In this document: in pieces, positions 61,514-64,000 of the stretch
How positions within the stretch are numbered: the first letter of the stretch is position 1
How the letters are laid out: each line of letters starts with the position of its first letter
Source: Vibrio panuliri
GTDB lineage: Bacteria; Pseudomonadota; Gammaproteobacteria; Enterobacterales; Vibrionaceae
Assembly: GCF_009938205.1 (NCBI RefSeq)
Contig: NZ_AP019654.1
Coordinates: 3,066,540 to 3,130,539 of the forward strand
Direction: 5' to 3'
Length of the DNA: 64,000 nt
Translations under genes and position numbers: made by a program
The notes under the pieces: model-generated
Told to the model about the DNA's origin: nothing
The model's input: only the letters and a program-made list of their open reading frames with translations
Databases searched by the model: none

Positions 61514-62353
61514 TTGCTGAGTTATCGTCACAGTTTTCACGCTGGCAACCATGCCGATGTCGTTAAGCACATTGTGCAAAGCCTTATCCTTGATGCCCTA
61601 AAGCAAAAAGATAAGCCTTTTGTTTACCACGATACCCACTCGGGTGTGGGTCGTTATGATCTAACCCACGAATGGTCAGAAAAAACTGGCGAATACAAAC
61701 AAGGTATCGCACGCATTTGGGACAACCCAAATATCCCTGAAGATATCAAAAGCTACATTGAGTCAATCAAAACGCTTAATAACGGGGAAACTCTGCGTTA
61801 CTACCCTGGCTCACCGCGAGTCGCACGTGCTCAGATCCGTCAACAAGACCGTATGGTGTTAACCGAGCTTCACCCAAGTGATCATCCATTGCTTGAACAA
61901 GAGTTCGAACGCGATCGCCAAGTCAGCATCTACAAAGAAGATGGCTTTAAGCGTCTAAAAGCGAGCTTGCCGCCACAAGAACGTCGCGGCTTAGTACTGA
62001 TCGACCCACCGTATGAGCTAGCAAAAGAATACCGCGATGTGGTTCAAGCGATTTATCAAAGCCACAAGCGCTGGGCGACTGGCATTTACGCGATTTGGTA
62101 TCCAGTGGTCAATCGCTGTGATATCGAAGATATGATTGAAGGTTTAGAAGGACTTGGCATTCGCAAGATCCTACAAATTGAACTGGGTGTATCACCAGAT
62201 ACCAACGAGCGTGGTATGACCGCATCAGGCATGATTGTGATTAACCCACCTTGGAAGCTAGAGAGCCAAATGCAAGAAATCTTGCCATTCCTGCAAGAAG
62301 CAATTGCTCCCGTGACTGGTCATTGGAAAGTAGACTGGATAGTTCCTGAGTAA
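61514..62353 (+). CDS. rlmJ: 23S rRNA (adenine2030-N6)-methyltransferase RlmJ
   Basis: A 279-residue SAM methyltransferase. MLSYRHSFHAGNHADVVKH is the conserved start, HDTHSGVGRYDL is the SAM site region, and LVLIDPPYE is the DPPY catalytic motif for N6-adenine methylation. It modifies A2030 of 23S rRNA. The start codon is TTG (61514), where the conserved MLSYRHSFHAG begins; no in-frame ATG precedes it. It lies between prlC and gorA as in E. coli. Confidence 0.94.
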   Translation: MLSYRHSFHAGNHADVVKHIVQSLILDALKQKDKPFVYHDTHSGVGRYDLTHEWSEKTGEYKQGIARIWDNPNIPEDIKSYIESIKTLNNGETLRYYPGSPRVARAQIRQQDRMVLTELHPSDHPLLEQEFERDRQVSIYKEDGFKRLKASLPPQERRGLVLIDPPYELAKEYRDVVQAIYQSHKRWATGIYAIWYPVVNRCDIEDMIEGLEGLGIRKILQIELGVSPDTNERGMTASGMIVINPPWKLESQMQEILPFLQEAIAPVTGHWKVDWIVPE

Positions 62354-62377
62354 AGATAACGCCGAAACAGATAGAGT

Positions 62378-62408
62378 AACGCAGCGACAATTCTCGCTGC
62401 GTTTTTGT
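62378..62408 (+). terminator. Terminator of rlmJ
   Basis: A 10-bp perfect stem AACGCAGCGA / TCGCTGCGTT (62378-62387 with 62394-62403), then TTTTGTTT. It separates rlmJ from gorA. Confidence 0.92.
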
Positions 62409-62595
62409 TTGCCTTATTCCGCTTTGCTATCCTTTCATCGCTATTTGTCATAAGCAAAGTCACTTTTTCCCATTTAGCAAATTGCTAGACTCGATTTATG
62501 ATAGGGGCATAGGATAGGCATGGTGATCGTGTTGAGTTGTTCACTCGTCACCCCAATGTATCTGTTATTAGATTAATAAGCTTTTGGAGAAAGTA

Positions 62596-63951
62596 ATGGC
62601 GACTCATTTTGACTATATCTGTATCGGTGGCGGCAGCGGCGGCATTGCATCAGCAAACCGTGCAGCTATGTACGGCGCAAAAGTAGCTCTAATTGAAGCG
62701 AAAGACCTAGGTGGTACCTGTGTAAACGTAGGTTGCGTACCGAAGAAAGTGATGTGGCATGGTGCACAAATTGCGGAAGCCATGAACTTATACGCTCCAG
62801 ATTACGGCTTCGATATCGATGTGAAAGGCTTCGATTGGAGTAAACTGGTTGAAAATCGCCAAGCGTATATTGGTCGTATTCACCAATCTTACGATCGCGT
62901 GTTAGGTAACAACAAAGTCAATGTCATCAAAGGCTTTGCTAAGTTTATTGACGAGAAAACGGTTGAAGTTAACGGCGAACTATACACAGCCGATCACATT
63001 CTTATCGCAGTGGGTGGTCGCCCTACTATTCCAAACATTCCAGGTGCAGAATACGGCATTGATTCAAATGGCTTCTTTGATCTCGCAGAGCAACCAAAAC
63101 GTGTAGCGGTCGTTGGTGCAGGTTATATCGCGGTTGAAATTGCGGGAGTACTGAGCGCACTTGGCACTGATACGCACCTATTCTGTCGTAAAGAATCTCC
63201 TCTGCGTAGCTTTGATCCAATGATTATCGAAACATTGGTAGAAGTGATGAACGCAGAAGGCCCTACACTGCATACCCACTCTGTACCAAAAGAAGTGGTT
63301 AAAGAAGCAGATGGCAGCCTGACACTACACCTAGAAAACGGTGAGAGCCAAAACGTTGACCAGCTAATTTGGGCAATTGGTCGTCATCCCGCAACCGATG
63401 CGATTAATCTAAGCGCTACTGGCGTTGAAACCAATGAACGCGGCTACATCAAAGTAGATGAGTTCCAAGCAACTAACGTAGCGGGTATCTACTGTGTTGG
63501 CGATATTATGGAAGGCGGTATTGAGCTAACGCCTGTTGCGGTTAAAGCAGGCCGTCAGCTTTCTGAGCGTTTGTTCAACAATAAACCAAATGCGAAGATG
63601 GACTACGCACTCGTCCCTACCGTGGTATTTAGCCATCCACCTATTGGCACTATCGGTCTAACTGAGCCAGAAGCGATTGCACAATATGGTGAAGGGAACG
63701 TGAAAGTCTATACGTCTGGCTTTACTGCGATGTACACGGCGGTTACGCAACATCGTCAACCATGCAAAATGAAACTGGTTTGTGCGGGCGAAGATGAGAA
63801 AGTCGTCGGCCTACATGGTATCGGTTTTGCTGTTGATGAAATGATTCAGGGCTTTGGTGTGGCAATGAAGATGGGCGCAACAAAAGCAGACTTTGACTCT
63901 GTTGTCGCCATCCACCCAACGGGCTCAGAAGAGTTCGTGACAATGCGTTAA
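62596..63951 (+). CDS. gorA: Glutathione-disulfide reductase
   Basis: A 451-residue FAD flavoprotein of the disulfide-reductase family. [20 protein letters not shown] binds [16 protein letters not shown] holds the redox pair Cys42 and Cys47; [19 protein letters not shown] binds [22 protein letters not shown] is the second FAD motif; [12 protein letters not shown] carries the catalytic His/Glu pair. It reduces GSSG with NADPH. The start at 62596 has GGAG eight bases upstream; a TTG four codons earlier is unlikely. The 187 bases after the rlmJ terminator hold its promoter, in which no sure OxyR box was found. Confidence 0.96.
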   Translation: MATHFDYICIGGGSGGIASANRAAMYGAKVALIEAKDLGGTCVNVGCVPKKVMWHGAQIAEAMNLYAPDYGFDIDVKGFDWSKLVENRQAYIGRIHQSYDRVLGNNKVNVIKGFAKFIDEKTVEVNGELYTADHILIAVGGRPTIPNIPGAEYGIDSNGFFDLAEQPKRVAVVGAGYIAVEIAGVLSALGTDTHLFCRKESPLRSFDPMIIETLVEVMNAEGPTLHTHSVPKEVVKEADGSLTLHLENGESQNVDQLIWAIGRHPATDAINLSATGVETNERGYIKVDEFQATNVAGIYCVGDIMEGGIELTPVAVKAGRQLSERLFNNKPNAKMDYALVPTVVFSHPPIGTIGLTEPEAIAQYGEGNVKVYTSGFTAMYTAVTQHRQPCKMKLVCAGEDEKVVGLHGIGFAVDEMIQGFGVAMKMGATKADFDSVVAIHPTGSEEFVTMR

Positions 63952-64000
63952 TTCGCGCTCGATAAGCAGATAAAACTAGCCACGCTTTCAATGAGATAGC

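Noticed and set aside
62409..62595. OxyR sites before gorA
   Set aside because: Repeated ATAG/CTAT words are present, but not at the four-site 10-base spacing of the OxyR motif.

Overview
The window reads as a chromosomal segment from a Vibrio or close relative in the Vibrionaceae. The reasons are the protein sequences, the gene orders shared with gammaproteobacteria (rhtB-pldB-yigL; lptM-lysA-dapF-DUF484-xerC-yigB next to cyaY/cyaA and hemCDXY; rho-trxA-rhlB-gppA; prlC-rlmJ-gorA), a 617-residue UbiD, and a GGA-rich CsrB-type RNA with a GacA/VarA box. The species cannot be named from the sequence alone. No prophage, transposon, integron or CRISPR array was seen.

Layout. 1-5030: a gene cut by the window edge, a DUF2500 protein, an acyltransferase, and an arsenate operon on the minus strand (arsR, GAPDH, a CX5R phosphatase, arsJ) closed by a strong terminator. 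5115-12416: an EAL-HDOD signalling protein, rhtB/pldB/yigL, an EVE protein, a large lipoprotein, a DTW tRNA-modification enzyme and yigB. 12434-23737: a minus-strand cluster for cell-wall and lysine precursors and chromosome-dimer resolution (xerC, DUF484, dapF, lysA, lptM), then cyaY, cyaA with a TTG start, and the haem operon hemCDXY. 23814-27015: a small cytochrome c gene with a stop codon inside its signal peptide, and a DUF2339 membrane protein.

27165-38531: two rRNA operons in tandem on the minus strand. The upstream one carries Ile and Ala tRNAs in its spacer. The downstream one carries Glu, Lys, Ala and Val, plus a distal tRNA-Asp. Promoters, a boxA, RNase III processing stems and the final terminator can be read.

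38594-53202: ubiD-ferredoxin-flavin reductase; a secreted protein of unknown role; rho; trxA; rhlB-gppA; yhhQ behind a probable preQ1-I riboswitch; recQ with a small overlapping gene; rarD; an AraC regulator and a LysE-family exporter. 53228-53819: a VarA-box and CsrB-family sRNA with about 29 GGA motifs. 54058-64000: uvrD, a four-gene bufferin-type operon (DUF2282 precursor, DUF692/MNIO enzyme, DUF2063 partner, DoxX protein), an ERIC-like imperfect palindrome, prlC, rlmJ and gorA.

The two most system-like regions are the bufferin operon (56538-58956), which probably makes a post-translationally modified, cysteine-containing metal-binding peptide, and the arsenate operon (1844-4996), which probably converts arsenate to 1-arseno-3-phosphoglycerate and exports it, with an unexplained phosphatase in the middle. 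Stretches over 300 bases without a protein gene are 19319-19664 (divergent cyaA/hemC promoter region), 23738-24357 (terminator, two dyads, disrupted cytochrome gene), 32679-32991 and 38175-38641 (rRNA promoter and leader regions) and 53203-54107 (the Csr sRNA and its control region).
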